Shown here: piece after piece, positions 44,138-53,160 of the stretch | Numbering within the stretch: position 1 is the first letter of the stretch | Layout: the number at the start of each line of letters is the position of its first letter | NCBI RefSeq assembly: GCF_003013405.1 | Contig: NZ_PXZL01000007.1 | Coordinates: forward strand, 361,602 to 425,601 | DNA length: 64,000 bases | Direction: 5' to 3' | Source: Brevibacillus formosus | GTDB lineage: Bacteria; Bacillota; Bacilli; Brevibacillales; Brevibacillaceae | The notes under the pieces: model-generated | Seen by the model: only the letters and a program-made list of their open reading frames with translations | What the model was told of the DNA's origin: nothing | Databases searched by the model: none | Program-made: the position numbers and the translations under genes

Positions 44138-44872
44138 TCACCGTATCAGAGCATAAAGCTGCTCTTGCACGTTGTTTTGGCACATGCCTCCATGATAACA
44201 AATGATACTATTAATTTCCAAGTTCTCGAATTTTTTTAATGAGTTTACTGCTATTTCCATATCGAGAGTGTTTTGCGGAATCGGTCCTCGTAGTGCTTCG
44301 TTCATGTACACCATAGCATCGCCTGCTATCAAGGTCTTGCTATCTTCTACATAAAGGCTGATATGCCCCGGCGTATGTCCGGGAGTATGAATAATGCGAA
44401 TTCCCCCACAATACGGCAGAATCTCTGCGTCTGCCAGTGTCTTGTGCACCATTGCCTTTGGCGGATTTTCGCAAAGCCTTTGCAAGTGCTCGCGTTCCTT
44501 TTCAGGCAACATCGCAAGTATAGGGGCCATGATTTTGGGGTTTGCTTTGAGGAGAGGGCGTGTGCCTTCAATGTACGGCTGATCTAGCTCATGCGCGTAT
44601 ATTTCAACCTGCCCGCCAAGCTCACGAACGATTTCTGGAAGACTTCCGATATGATCAAGGTCCTGATGTGTCAAAATGATAGCCTGTAAACGCTCAAGTG
44701 GTACGCCAGCACGGTTCATTTCCTGACGAATGGTCTCCCATGAACCAGGCATTCCTGTATCTACTAATACCGCTCGGTCATCATCCCAAAGCAAGGTGGG
44801 ATTGATCACCATTGGCTTGCCAAATGCCTCTCCTTGTAACGGAATCATTTTCATACCTGTATTAGCTTTCAT
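44138..44872 (-). CDS. Metallo-beta-lactamase-fold hydrolase
   Basis: A 244-residue MBL-fold protein. The metal motif is THQDLDH (His69, Asp71, Asp73, His74), a variant of HxHxDH with Asp in the second place, followed by HTPGHTPGH, GDAM and a C-terminal CYHGG His. This pattern occurs in YflN/lactonase-like and other hydrolases; the substrate cannot be assigned. The first ATG is used (AGGAGGAATAGGGT upstream region). A 15-base perfect palindrome 70 bases upstream suggests repressor control. Confidence 0.8.
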   Translation of the reverse strand: MKANTGMKMIPLQGEAFGKPMVINPTLLWDDDRAVLVDTGMPGSWETIRQEMNRAGVPLERLQAIILTHQDLDHIGSLPEIVRELGGQVEIYAHELDQPYIEGTRPLLKANPKIMAPILAMLPEKEREHLQRLCENPPKAMVHKTLADAEILPYCGGIRIIHTPGHTPGHISLYVEDSKTLIAGDAMVYMNEALRGPIPQNTLDMEIAVNSLKKFENLEINSIICYHGGMCQNNVQEQLYALIR

Positions 44873-44942
44873 ACCCTATTCCTCCTCACACCTTTTTAAC
44901 ACACAACTACTTTTTATCACGGAGCGAGGAGCACTTTCAATA

Positions 44943-44980
44943 ACAAAATATTTTATTATAACACAAATAAAATATTTTGT
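44943..44980. promoter_or_regulatory. Large AT-rich palindromic operator upstream of MBL-fold gene
   Basis: Two perfect 15-base arms, ACAAAATATTTTATT (44943-44957) and its complement (44966-44980), separated by ATAACACA. Each arm contains the smaller palindrome AAAATATTTT. It sits 71-108 bases before the MBL-fold start codon. No T tract or hairpin-terminator context, so a repressor-binding site (TetR/MarR/ArsR type) is the best reading. No such regulator is encoded beside it. Confidence 0.6.
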
Positions 44981-45026
44981 CAATGGTTATTTTGAGGGTC
45001 TCTATGACAGCAACTACACCCGAATT

Positions 45027-45057
45027 ACGCGGTCGCTCCTACTAGAGCAGACCGCGT
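45027..45057. terminator. Strong hairpin after the GAP1-like gene
   Basis: ACGCGGTC/GACCGCGT plus GCTC/GAGC make 12 bp around a 6-base loop, about 16 bases past the end of the last gene of the seven-gene operon. It lacks a clear T tract, so it may mark a message end or stabilise it, not a classic terminator. Confidence 0.5.
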
Positions 45058-45073
45058 TGGCGTTATTATCACC

Positions 45074-47572
45074 TTATGGTGTTGTTGTTTGAACAGGCTG
45101 CCCACCCGTAGATGCATCTTGGCTTCGCTTCCCTAGAACATCACGGACAGGTTGGATGTCAGGCTCGTCCATCATTAACCGATAAACCGGTACGAACACA
45201 GCCGGTGGACGGGGCGGTTCAGGCTGTGTTTCAGGAGGCTGTACGTGCGTACTCGTATCTCCCCAAACCAGATAGCCTCCCCACGCTCCGGCACCTAGCA
45301 AGACAACTGCGCTGGATATCACCGTAGCTTTGTGCCGAAACAGCTTCACGAGCGGATTGGCTGTTTCGCTGCGTACCTCGTCCAAAAGCTTGCGGAAATC
45401 AGCATTTCGGATCGCATACCACCGTTTTCGCCATTCTTTATCCCGCAATCTCTTGCCTTTCTCCTCGAGGAAAAATGCCTTCAATGCTTGTCTGTATGCT
45501 GGAAGCAAGTACTTTCCTTCGAAAAACATCCGCTGGCTCATCGTCCATTGGATAAAGGACAGGGTAACGGCTTCCCCACCATTTTGCTGAACATACTCCA
45601 GCAATTCTGCAAACTGGAATCCTTCCTGACCAAAATGGTCTTCCCGGTAAAAGACCAGCGGCACCTGCGGGAACTCGTCAGCATGGAGCGGTTTACTCAA
45701 CATATTCTGGATCATTCTTTGCTGCACGGAAATCGCTTCCCGATCCCATTTTCGGAAAAACTCTGCCGGGTGTGGCGTGCTTCTCTCTTCATGCAGCTTC
45801 GCCAGATTCATGAGCATTTCTTGCTTCTGGCGGCTCTCCATATCCAGCGTTCCGAAAAAGCTCTGTGGCTTCTCCTCCAAAAGGGCGATGAGAACCTGGA
45901 AATCATCCTTGGATAGCGTGTCTAGCGCGACGAGCTTCATCAAGGACTTGTCCAGCTCATCCAACAGCTCATCGGCATAGCTGCGTGCCCCATCGATGTT
46001 TTCAAAGAACTGGTGGATGGTAATCGCGGCAGCCAGCTTTTGGCGTTCCCGCGCAAATAGACGCAGAACTTTTTCCGTTGTCGTAGCAATAAAGACGGCA
46101 TTGCGCATAGCTTGCGGTTCTGTTTCCGTCCAAAACCGGATTTCCTTTAGCATCTGGTCCAAGCTGGTCACGGCGGCTACCCGCTCAGTCATATAATCCT
46201 CAAAGAGCGGCTTCACCAACTGCGGATAGCCAAAAATCGTCCGCATCATAAAGCCAAACAGCTCGCGGTTGCTGGACAAATGCTTGTACACCTCTGCGAC
46301 GTAGCTGCTCTGTCTTGCGGTCTTGGCCTTCATCAACACGTCCATGAGGAAGCGGATCAAATCCATTTGCAGGCGTTCCTGCCTGGTGACACGGTAGGAT
46401 TCAATCATTTGCTTGATCGTCTCGCCGTCAGGCAGTTGTTTGGACGAAAGCGCCTCTACTTCGATCCGCATCAGCATTTCCTGAAGCTCGATCAGCCGTT
46501 TCTTGCGTGTCAAGCTGCCGTGCCCCAAATAGCTGTTCAATGCCTGCCAAACGCCCGCCCGCTTGCTCTCATACACGGACGTTCGTCCCTTTTCAATCAA
46601 ATACAGTGCGCACAGCTCATAGTACGTGCGAATGTTCAAGGCCAGTGCATGGTCTGCCCCAGCCAGCACTTCCTCACAAAATTCGTGGAACGCATCCAGA
46701 ATCCGTTGCTCATTCACATACTCCCAGGCAAAGTCGAGATATTCGTGTCCTCCGGCCTGCAAATCGACGTTCTGAACGCGACCAAGGGAGAAGTCGAACA
46801 AAAAGTCTTTGTCGCTATGCCCCCCGCCTGGGCGAATGCTTCCTTTTTCCACAAACGTGACGTGGATATGCTTCTTGCTCTGCGGCTCGTTGCTAAACGT
46901 GAGAAAACCAAAATGTCTGCGCATCTCATAAGGCAGACAACTGTACAAAATCTCCAACAATTGAACAGCGCTCTTGGATGAGGCACTAATATCCACATCC
47001 AAGCTGATGAACACCTTCTTTTTCGCTGCGAGCGAGGACATCATCGCAAAGAGGAGCTGTTTGAATAAACGTTCATCGACCCCCATTTGTCCAAGCAGCT
47101 GCTTTCGGTCTTGCGACAAGCCTTTTTCTGAGGGAATGTCATCGACGGCAGGAAGCTCCTTGCCCGCTGCATCGTCGTGGCGATCTGCAAAAGTGCGCAC
47201 TCCGAAGATCTTGCCCGGGTTCTTGATAAACTCGTCCCGACGATCTGCCGGAATGACATAGTTGTGGCTGAAAAACGTATTGCGCTGCCCGGTAAAGTCC
47301 GCTCCGACAAATACACTTCTACCGAGGACCATCTCTCCCGATTCGGCTTGGAAGCTGACAAGCGCCTCTGGAAAGAGCGCCAGATTGCTTTCCGCCCGCT
47401 CTTGAAGCTGTCGCGGCGCGTCGTACACGCAAAACGGATGGAGCGTTTTCTTGATGAATTGGTTATCCAGCCCTGGCGTCTTGGCGACAGTATCATATCC
47501 TTCGTTCGAACGGAAAACCCCTTGTCGCCCGCGGGTGTAGTACTGCTGCAAAATGGGCTGACGGTTGCTCAC
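45074..47572 (-). CDS. GTPase-associated protein 1 (GAP1-N2-like) with C-terminal membrane anchor
   Basis: An 832-residue protein. The N-terminus (QQYYTRGRQGVFRSNEGYDTVAKTPGL, then FFSHNYVIP) matches the GAP1 N-terminal domain as I remember it, a family defined by its linkage to bacterial GTPases. A long helical middle follows, one transmembrane segment at about 750-770, and a Pro-rich 59-residue tail that would lie outside the cell. It overlaps the zinc-finger GTPase gene by one base (TAGTG), so the two proteins are made together. It may anchor or regulate that GTPase at the membrane. Last gene of the operon. GTG start with GAGGGGAGGGAG upstream. Confidence 0.7.
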   Translation of the reverse strand: MSNRQPILQQYYTRGRQGVFRSNEGYDTVAKTPGLDNQFIKKTLHPFCVYDAPRQLQERAESNLALFPEALVSFQAESGEMVLGRSVFVGADFTGQRNTFFSHNYVIPADRRDEFIKNPGKIFGVRTFADRHDDAAGKELPAVDDIPSEKGLSQDRKQLLGQMGVDERLFKQLLFAMMSSLAAKKKVFISLDVDISASSKSAVQLLEILYSCLPYEMRRHFGFLTFSNEPQSKKHIHVTFVEKGSIRPGGGHSDKDFLFDFSLGRVQNVDLQAGGHEYLDFAWEYVNEQRILDAFHEFCEEVLAGADHALALNIRTYYELCALYLIEKGRTSVYESKRAGVWQALNSYLGHGSLTRKKRLIELQEMLMRIEVEALSSKQLPDGETIKQMIESYRVTRQERLQMDLIRFLMDVLMKAKTARQSSYVAEVYKHLSSNRELFGFMMRTIFGYPQLVKPLFEDYMTERVAAVTSLDQMLKEIRFWTETEPQAMRNAVFIATTTEKVLRLFARERQKLAAAITIHQFFENIDGARSYADELLDELDKSLMKLVALDTLSKDDFQVLIALLEEKPQSFFGTLDMESRQKQEMLMNLAKLHEERSTPHPAEFFRKWDREAISVQQRMIQNMLSKPLHADEFPQVPLVFYREDHFGQEGFQFAELLEYVQQNGGEAVTLSFIQWTMSQRMFFEGKYLLPAYRQALKAFFLEEKGKRLRDKEWRKRWYAIRNADFRKLLDEVRSETANPLVKLFRHKATVISSAVVLLGAGAWGGYLVWGDTSTHVQPPETQPEPPRPPAVFVPVYRLMMDEPDIQPVRDVLGKRSQDASTGGQPVQTTTP

Positions 47573-48837
47573 TACCGCTCCCTCCCCTCGATGTAATCAA
47601 GCTGGTGCATCAACCAAATAAACGGTTCATCGACGCGAATCGGCGTCACGACACCACTCACCCTTTGATTGACTGGATTGCTCCCCAGCGCAGATACAGC
47701 GAAATAGGCCGTATTCGTAAAGTAAACATCCAACGCGTCTTTAAACGGTCTATCCACCTTTTCGATGAATCGGCGGATTTCTCCATCGATGTTCTCGAAT
47801 TCAGTCGTATTTAAATACTGTTCATGGACGAAATTGCGGAAAACATTGCTGTTGGACTTGATGTATTCGCCGTCGTCTTCCTTGATCAGATGCAGCATGT
47901 CGCTCTTCGTCAACACGACAGCAGTCGGAATATGGGTCTTGCTCTGTTCCTGATAACCGATGAAGTTCTCAAACAACGTAATGACGACCTCACGCGGTTC
48001 GTCGTACCTTGCTGTAAATTCCCCCGGCTCATCCCCTGCTTGGAGCATAACCCGATCGCGAATCGTCTTGATTTGCAGCGGATCGACCAAGAACAAGATG
48101 CCAGATGAGTTTTTCACATGCGCCGCATACAGCTCCAAATACTCGCGGTCGACCATTCCCTCGCCTGCTACGTCGAAAAACACCAGGATCAACGGTGCCT
48201 TGTCGCTATCCTTGAAAATGAACTGGAAGATGAACGGCTCCTGGCGCTTTTCTTTTTGCGTGGAATCAAGCAGCTGTCCGCGTTCAAACAAGGGTGCCTC
48301 ATAGTTCTCCCGGAACTTACGGCTAATCTGCGCATTGAGCGGCATACACGCTGCATTGAAGTGATTCGCAGTCGTGTTCTGCAAGGTATGAATCAATGAG
48401 GTCATATAAACGGACTTCCCGACTTGGGACGCCCCGACAATCGAAATAATATTGCTCGGCGCTTTACCCGCCGTAATCGGCAGCTCGTTGTGGCATTTCG
48501 GGCACAGTCTGCGCTTGGAAACCATGCCGTATCGGTCGGTCACACCTGCGAGGACGTTATCGACGTACAAATGGTTTTCCGACGGGATGGATTCTGGATC
48601 GATCACCGCTTCTAGCTCGTCGATAGCATCCAGTCCGAATTTATCCCGATACGCATTGAGAATCTCATCCTCCTGCAACGCGTAGTCTTCGTCGTCTTGG
48701 CGATGATGCGTGGCACGAAAGACGACTTCGTCCGGTCCGTATTTGGCGAAGCAGTACGGGCAGACAATATCGTAAAAAGGAAGCCGTTCCTTGACCTGCG
48801 GCTTCTTTTCAAACATGTTTTTCAAAAACGACAGCAT
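47572..48837 (-). CDS. Zinc-finger P-loop GTPase (double-GTPase 2-like)
   Basis: A 421-residue protein. Zinc knuckle pairs C26-x2-C29 and C112-x2-C115 frame an acidic insert. The GTPase core follows: P-loop GASQVGKS at 135-142, DxxG-type DVAGEG near 230, and TKSD near 310 as base-recognition motif. This combination resembles the DO-GTPase2 group found next to GAP1 proteins. No transmembrane segment. It is placed between a small beta-rich protein and GAP1 in a gap-free operon. Its role is unknown; a switch that controls the membrane partners is a reasonable guess. Confidence 0.75.
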   Translation of the reverse strand: MLSFLKNMFEKKPQVKERLPFYDIVCPYCFAKYGPDEVVFRATHHRQDDEDYALQEDEILNAYRDKFGLDAIDELEAVIDPESIPSENHLYVDNVLAGVTDRYGMVSKRRLCPKCHNELPITAGKAPSNIISIVGASQVGKSVYMTSLIHTLQNTTANHFNAACMPLNAQISRKFRENYEAPLFERGQLLDSTQKEKRQEPFIFQFIFKDSDKAPLILVFFDVAGEGMVDREYLELYAAHVKNSSGILFLVDPLQIKTIRDRVMLQAGDEPGEFTARYDEPREVVITLFENFIGYQEQSKTHIPTAVVLTKSDMLHLIKEDDGEYIKSNSNVFRNFVHEQYLNTTEFENIDGEIRRFIEKVDRPFKDALDVYFTNTAYFAVSALGSNPVNQRVSGVVTPIRVDEPFIWLMHQLDYIEGRER

Positions 48838-48850
48838 GGCGCATCCCCTC

Positions 48851-49486
48851 CTATTCAGGAATCAGTTCGTACATTTCTCCGTATTTTTTCCCATCCGTAA
48901 AAAACAGGCGGACGACGTCTTTTTTCCTGACCTCGATCTCCGGCATCAGATTGACACCGGGCTCGAGATCACGAATGAAATTGTATCGGGTACCATCATC
49001 CTTGTGGGCGGGAGGAGAGCCTTCTTTTTTTACGTAGCAGAGTACGTCCCGCGCGATCGGAATCTCTGAAAAAATGCGAATCTGCAACGATTGATGCTTG
49101 CTGAACCAGCTTCCGCCCCGTTTAAACGAGTAGTAGATTTTGGCCTTTCCTGTGCTGACGTGGATCACATGGGCATCCCCGTCTGGCATGAGCAGAATCG
49201 GCTTGCCATTTTCCAATCGGCAAGGAAAAATGCGGTATGTGTACCTGCCGATGCCGTCTGTTTTTTCCCGCAGCCCTTTGTGGACTTTGTATTCCTCTCG
49301 GGTATACAGCTTGAACTGACGATCATCCAGCTCGTTTACGTCAAAAGGGGCGCCAAATTGCGACTTGTGCACGTACACGCACGGAATATCCTGCGCCCAA
49401 TGCCAATTGAGCACATATTCGCTCCCTTGATGCTGGCAGGTGACGTCCTTGATGAAGGTTTCTGTTGTTTCCTCCCGATTAATCAT
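48851..49486 (-). CDS. Unrecognised beta-rich protein of the GTPase/tubulin locus
   Basis: A 211-residue soluble protein with no signal peptide or membrane segment. Short hydrophobic strands alternate with charged turns (YVHKSQFG, YRIFPCRLENG, IYYSFKRGGSWF, CYVKKEG), suggesting two beta sandwich or barrel domains. Three cysteines are not in a zinc pattern. No family recognised. It lies 17 bases after the polytopic vWA gene and 13 bases before the GTPase gene. It may be an adaptor between them. Confidence 0.7.
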   Translation of the reverse strand: MINREETTETFIKDVTCQHQGSEYVLNWHWAQDIPCVYVHKSQFGAPFDVNELDDRQFKLYTREEYKVHKGLREKTDGIGRYTYRIFPCRLENGKPILLMPDGDAHVIHVSTGKAKIYYSFKRGGSWFSKHQSLQIRIFSEIPIARDVLCYVKKEGSPPAHKDDGTRYNFIRDLEPGVNLMPEIEVRKKDVVRLFFTDGKKYGEMYELIPE

Positions 49487-49503
49487 GATTCATCATGCTC
49501 CCT

Positions 49504-50781
49504 TTACAGATCAAACCGCTTGCTGCTCTGGTTCCCGGCGTCCAAAGCACGGGGGCTTTGTCTGGTGTTCAGTCTGCGCTTTGCAAAAGACGCTCCGCCA
49601 CTCGTGGAAGCTGGCACAAAGAGAGTGAACAATGTCAGGATGACGGCGAGCAAGGAACACGCCAGCAAACGTACCACCATATCGAGCAAGTCGATCGACG
49701 ACAGACCCATTTCCAAAACGAGTCCAGCTAACAGTCCTGATACCGCCCCGCCAATCGTGAAGCTTTTGGCCAGATGGCGATTGTCAAAAATCAGACCCAG
49801 CGCTAAACCGAGCAAAGCACCAATGATCAGAACACTGACCACACGGGTAATGGCGTAAAACATGCTATCTTCTGTCGCTCCTGTCCGCTCGGAAACAATA
49901 TTGCGGTCTGTTCGGCTCATATCGTAAATCTGACCAAAGATTCCTGTCATTTGATCAGCGTGTTCAACATTGAAGTAGCTGCCGCCAGTCTCAGCAGCGA
50001 TCTTTTGAAGCAGCGCCGTTCCGTCTGCATCGATTTGGCTCATGCCTACCGTATGGACAATCACTTGGTTTTGCTTGTAGGGCGCCAGTGCGGCAGGGAC
50101 ATCCAGATCACTATAGCCGTCTGACATCAGCACGACCGTACTGTTCGCCATTTGATTGGCTTGCAGCTGGTCCAGCCCCGCTTGCAGTGCCAGGTCGATC
50201 CGGGTGCCTCCATCCGTTCGCGGATATTGGAGCAGCTTCTTCACAACCTCATCCTTCGCGGCCTGGCTATTCAGCTCGGTGAGGGGTTGCAGCACATTCG
50301 TTTGATCGTGAAACGTAACCACTGCTATGTTCATGTCATTGTCCATGCGCTGCACCATGTCGGCTGCTGCTTTGAACAATTGGTTATCCGGGTCAGACGA
50401 CTGCATGCTGCCTGAAGTATCCAGAACCATGATAATATTGTTGGCTCCGCTGGCCTGTTGAAATGATGAACCGTACAGCAGCTGAAGCAAGAGCGCCACT
50501 GCGCCCACCATCAAAAACGTGCTGGGCACAAGCATTTTCCAGGAAAAGCCCAGATAGCGCTGCTTCCAGCCAACTCCATTCAGTCGTGGCGAGATCATTT
50601 CCGCAATGAGGCACATCAATCCTACGAAAAAAGCATATTGACCAAAATAAAGTCCCATTAACAACCATTGCGGTATTTCTCCGGACAGCTTGCCTAGCAT
50701 GACTTCCCCGACCAAAAATCCGATCACGCCACCTACCAGACTACACACTAGCATGAGTAAGCTTACCCTTCTCTGACTCAT
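49504..50781 (-). CDS. Polytopic membrane protein with central vWA domain
   Basis: A 425-residue protein. Three N-terminal transmembrane segments (about 8-28, 38-60, 86-104) precede a von Willebrand factor A domain with a complete metal-adhesion site: Asp121, Ser123 and Ser125 in DTSGSM, Thr in GGTRID, and Asp in LMSDGYSD. Three more hydrophobic segments follow at about 295-380. The topology puts the vWA domain on one side of the membrane, probably outside. It overlaps the preceding gene by ATGA. It is one of two vWA proteins in this locus, presumably binding partners through Mg2+. Confidence 0.82.
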   Translation of the reverse strand: MSQRRVSLLMLVCSLVGGVIGFLVGEVMLGKLSGEIPQWLLMGLYFGQYAFFVGLMCLIAEMISPRLNGVGWKQRYLGFSWKMLVPSTFLMVGAVALLLQLLYGSSFQQASGANNIIMVLDTSGSMQSSDPDNQLFKAAADMVQRMDNDMNIAVVTFHDQTNVLQPLTELNSQAAKDEVVKKLLQYPRTDGGTRIDLALQAGLDQLQANQMANSTVVLMSDGYSDLDVPAALAPYKQNQVIVHTVGMSQIDADGTALLQKIAAETGGSYFNVEHADQMTGIFGQIYDMSRTDRNIVSERTGATEDSMFYAITRVVSVLIIGALLGLALGLIFDNRHLAKSFTIGGAVSGLLAGLVLEMGLSSIDLLDMVVRLLACSLLAVILTLFTLFVPASTSGGASFAKRRLNTRQSPRALDAGNQSSKRFDL

Positions 50782-53126
50782 GACGACTCATCTCCTCCCA
50801 CGCGGCGAAAGACAAACCCGCTGTCCTCATAGGAAGCATGGTATTTCTTGTTATTGCGGTAAAACATCAACTCTTCCATGCCGAATCCACCCATCAGGTT
50901 CATTTTTTCTATCCCGCTTTTTTGTTCCTCGTGGATGCAGCCCAGCTTGTAGGTTCGTGTGCTCTCATCCTTGTGCAGCGCATACTGGACGAAGTCGTTG
51001 TGAATATCGGCAAACAAGTACTTCTCCTCATAACGATGCTTTTGCAAGAAATGGAACACTTCGATGTGAACCGCTGCCCGCTCTTCCAGCACCAATGCCA
51101 GATCGAGGAACAAATCCTCTTTCGTCAGCACGGTTCGGTTATCGTAAGCAGCCCCGACGTTGGCACGCGCCAGCAACTCCGCCTCAAAAGATAAAGCAAA
51201 TGGCGCACGGGTGAGAATCTCGTTCCGGCAAAACTGACACAGCCTCTCCACGAGTCCGGCGAGTCGATTCCCGCTGAGCAGAGCGCCGCTGCCAATATAC
51301 CGTTGTTCCATGTAAAAATCACTGCCGCGTGAAGCTTCCAATGACCGGATCGTTTCATGGACGACCGATTCGTAATATTCGTCCACGTTTTTGCCCAAGT
51401 AATCAGTAGCTTCTCGAACGCTCGTCTGGGCGATTTCCCGAAGTTGCTTATGCAAGGCTTCCAACTGCTCGACTTGCTCACCTAACTGCCGGTGAATCTG
51501 CTCTGCCTGTTTCTCATAGCTCACAAGGATGGAGAGCATCATCTCCCAATCGAGCAGCTCCAGCTTTTTGCCATAAACGGCGTCCAGCAAATGGCGAATG
51601 AAGGTCCGCACACGCTCCTTATCCCGCGTGAAAAAACCTCCTACGCGAATGTCCTGCCGATCCACCCTCTCTTGGTAGAGATCGACCAGCTCGGCTTTAA
51701 TCTGTTCAACCTGTCGCGATGTCTCGCGAATGCCTGTACGCAGCTCATCCAGCAGGTTTGCTCCATTGGCGTGTTCGGCTGTGAGATAGTAAGCCGCATA
51801 CAGCCCAAGCCTTTCATCCTCGATGACTGCTTTCTGAATCAAATCAGCCAAGGACTCCTGAGACAGCATGTGCTCCAGACGTTTACGCGCCCCGGAAACG
51901 ACATTCTCCTCAAAAAAGGCTTGGCTGCTGCCGTCAAACAAAGCCAGCTCCGCTTCGCGCATATTCATACTGCAAAGCTCGCTGTAGCTGATGCCAGAGG
52001 TCATGAGACCCTTCATTTCCTCCAAGATGTGATCATCCGGAAGAATGGCAGCCAATTTTCGTTGCAAATCATGCGCAGTCAATCCGAGCTTTTCTCTCGC
52101 TTTTGTTTTCGGCAAAACCTCGCCGTCCTGGAGTCGCTCCCAATAGCGGTCAAATACTGCGGACAGCACCGTAAACGCGATGGCATGAGTCGGTCGCTTC
52201 ACTTTGGAGAGACCAGCAGAAGCAAACTTGGTCTGCCCGTGATCCACCGTGATGCTGCGCATAAATTGCAGCTTGTTATAGCCGTCACTGCTTTCATGGA
52301 ATTCCGACTCTACCTTTTTGTTGTTCAAAAGCACCAGCTTGCTGATCAGCTCGTAATTTTCCTGCATGCCGCCTTCGATAAACAAGCCATGCTCTGTCTT
52401 GTCACTCAATAGGTACGCCAGTGAAAACAACGGTGCATTCACATGCTCCACAGGCAGTTTCACGAGATCCTCCGTTACCAAGAGATTCGCTCGATAGCTG
52501 TAGTCACTCCGCTGATAGCGATTGACCTCTTCCAAAAAGCTGACCGAGAGCGCTGTCGAGAACCCGAATGCTTCCCCGTTGTTCTTTTCCTGGAGCAGGA
52601 CGTACAGATCGATTGATACGTTTTTAAACAGCTCATTGAGGTAGCCCTTGAGTAGCAGCGTCAGCTCTGGCAAAAGAATCGTGGCAGGGTCATCTGCCCT
52701 TGCCACGACGGCAATATTGACTTGCTGAAAAGCAGTGAACAACTTGCCCATTTCCGCTACCCGCACGCTTGCCAGCTTCATTACCTTGTTCAGTTCCATG
52801 GTGACAGCTTCATCGAGTAAAAAACGCTCGTGTATTGAAGTACGCATCTTTTTCTTGTCGTCATCTGCCTGCGGCAAGCGGCAGCCGATTACTTGCGGAT
52901 GCTCCCACGTTTTGTCCTGATACGCATGGACATAAAGAACACCGTGACTATTTTGCCAATTGCGCTCGTTGTGGGCACGAACAGCTTGCAATGCCTCTAC
53001 GCTCTTATCCCCGAGAAAAAGGAAGAGCACGGGGTTTTGAATGCTTCGCTGTCCGTTTCCGCTATCCAGTTGTCTTTCCAATTCCGTAACGTATTGGGTC
53101 GCGAACTCTCCAATCAAATCCCTCAT
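50778..53126 (-). CDS. Unrecognised 782-residue protein of the GTPase/tubulin locus
   Basis: A 782-residue soluble protein, no signal peptide or membrane segment. The N-terminal half has an alpha/beta look (VLFLFLGDKSV, YVHAYQDK, VNIAVVARADD, SIDLYVLLQEKNN), as in a Rossmann-like or tubulin-related fold but without a nucleotide motif. The C-terminal half from about 450 is mostly helical with likely coiled coil (QVEQIKAELVDLYQERVD, EQLEALHKQLREI). It lies 34 bases after the tubulin-like gene, so it could be a regulator or a degenerate partner of that protein. Family unknown to me. GAGGAGGACGC precedes the ATG. Confidence 0.7.
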   Translation of the reverse strand: MRDLIGEFATQYVTELERQLDSGNGQRSIQNPVLFLFLGDKSVEALQAVRAHNERNWQNSHGVLYVHAYQDKTWEHPQVIGCRLPQADDDKKKMRTSIHERFLLDEAVTMELNKVMKLASVRVAEMGKLFTAFQQVNIAVVARADDPATILLPELTLLLKGYLNELFKNVSIDLYVLLQEKNNGEAFGFSTALSVSFLEEVNRYQRSDYSYRANLLVTEDLVKLPVEHVNAPLFSLAYLLSDKTEHGLFIEGGMQENYELISKLVLLNNKKVESEFHESSDGYNKLQFMRSITVDHGQTKFASAGLSKVKRPTHAIAFTVLSAVFDRYWERLQDGEVLPKTKAREKLGLTAHDLQRKLAAILPDDHILEEMKGLMTSGISYSELCSMNMREAELALFDGSSQAFFEENVVSGARKRLEHMLSQESLADLIQKAVIEDERLGLYAAYYLTAEHANGANLLDELRTGIRETSRQVEQIKAELVDLYQERVDRQDIRVGGFFTRDKERVRTFIRHLLDAVYGKKLELLDWEMMLSILVSYEKQAEQIHRQLGEQVEQLEALHKQLREIAQTSVREATDYLGKNVDEYYESVVHETIRSLEASRGSDFYMEQRYIGSGALLSGNRLAGLVERLCQFCRNEILTRAPFALSFEAELLARANVGAAYDNRTVLTKEDLFLDLALVLEERAAVHIEVFHFLQKHRYEEKYLFADIHNDFVQYALHKDESTRTYKLGCIHEEQKSGIEKMNLMGGFGMEELMFYRNNKKYHASYEDSGFVFRRVGGDESS

Positions 53127-53160
53127 GCGTCCTCCTCGGTTATTAAACGATCGTGATTGT

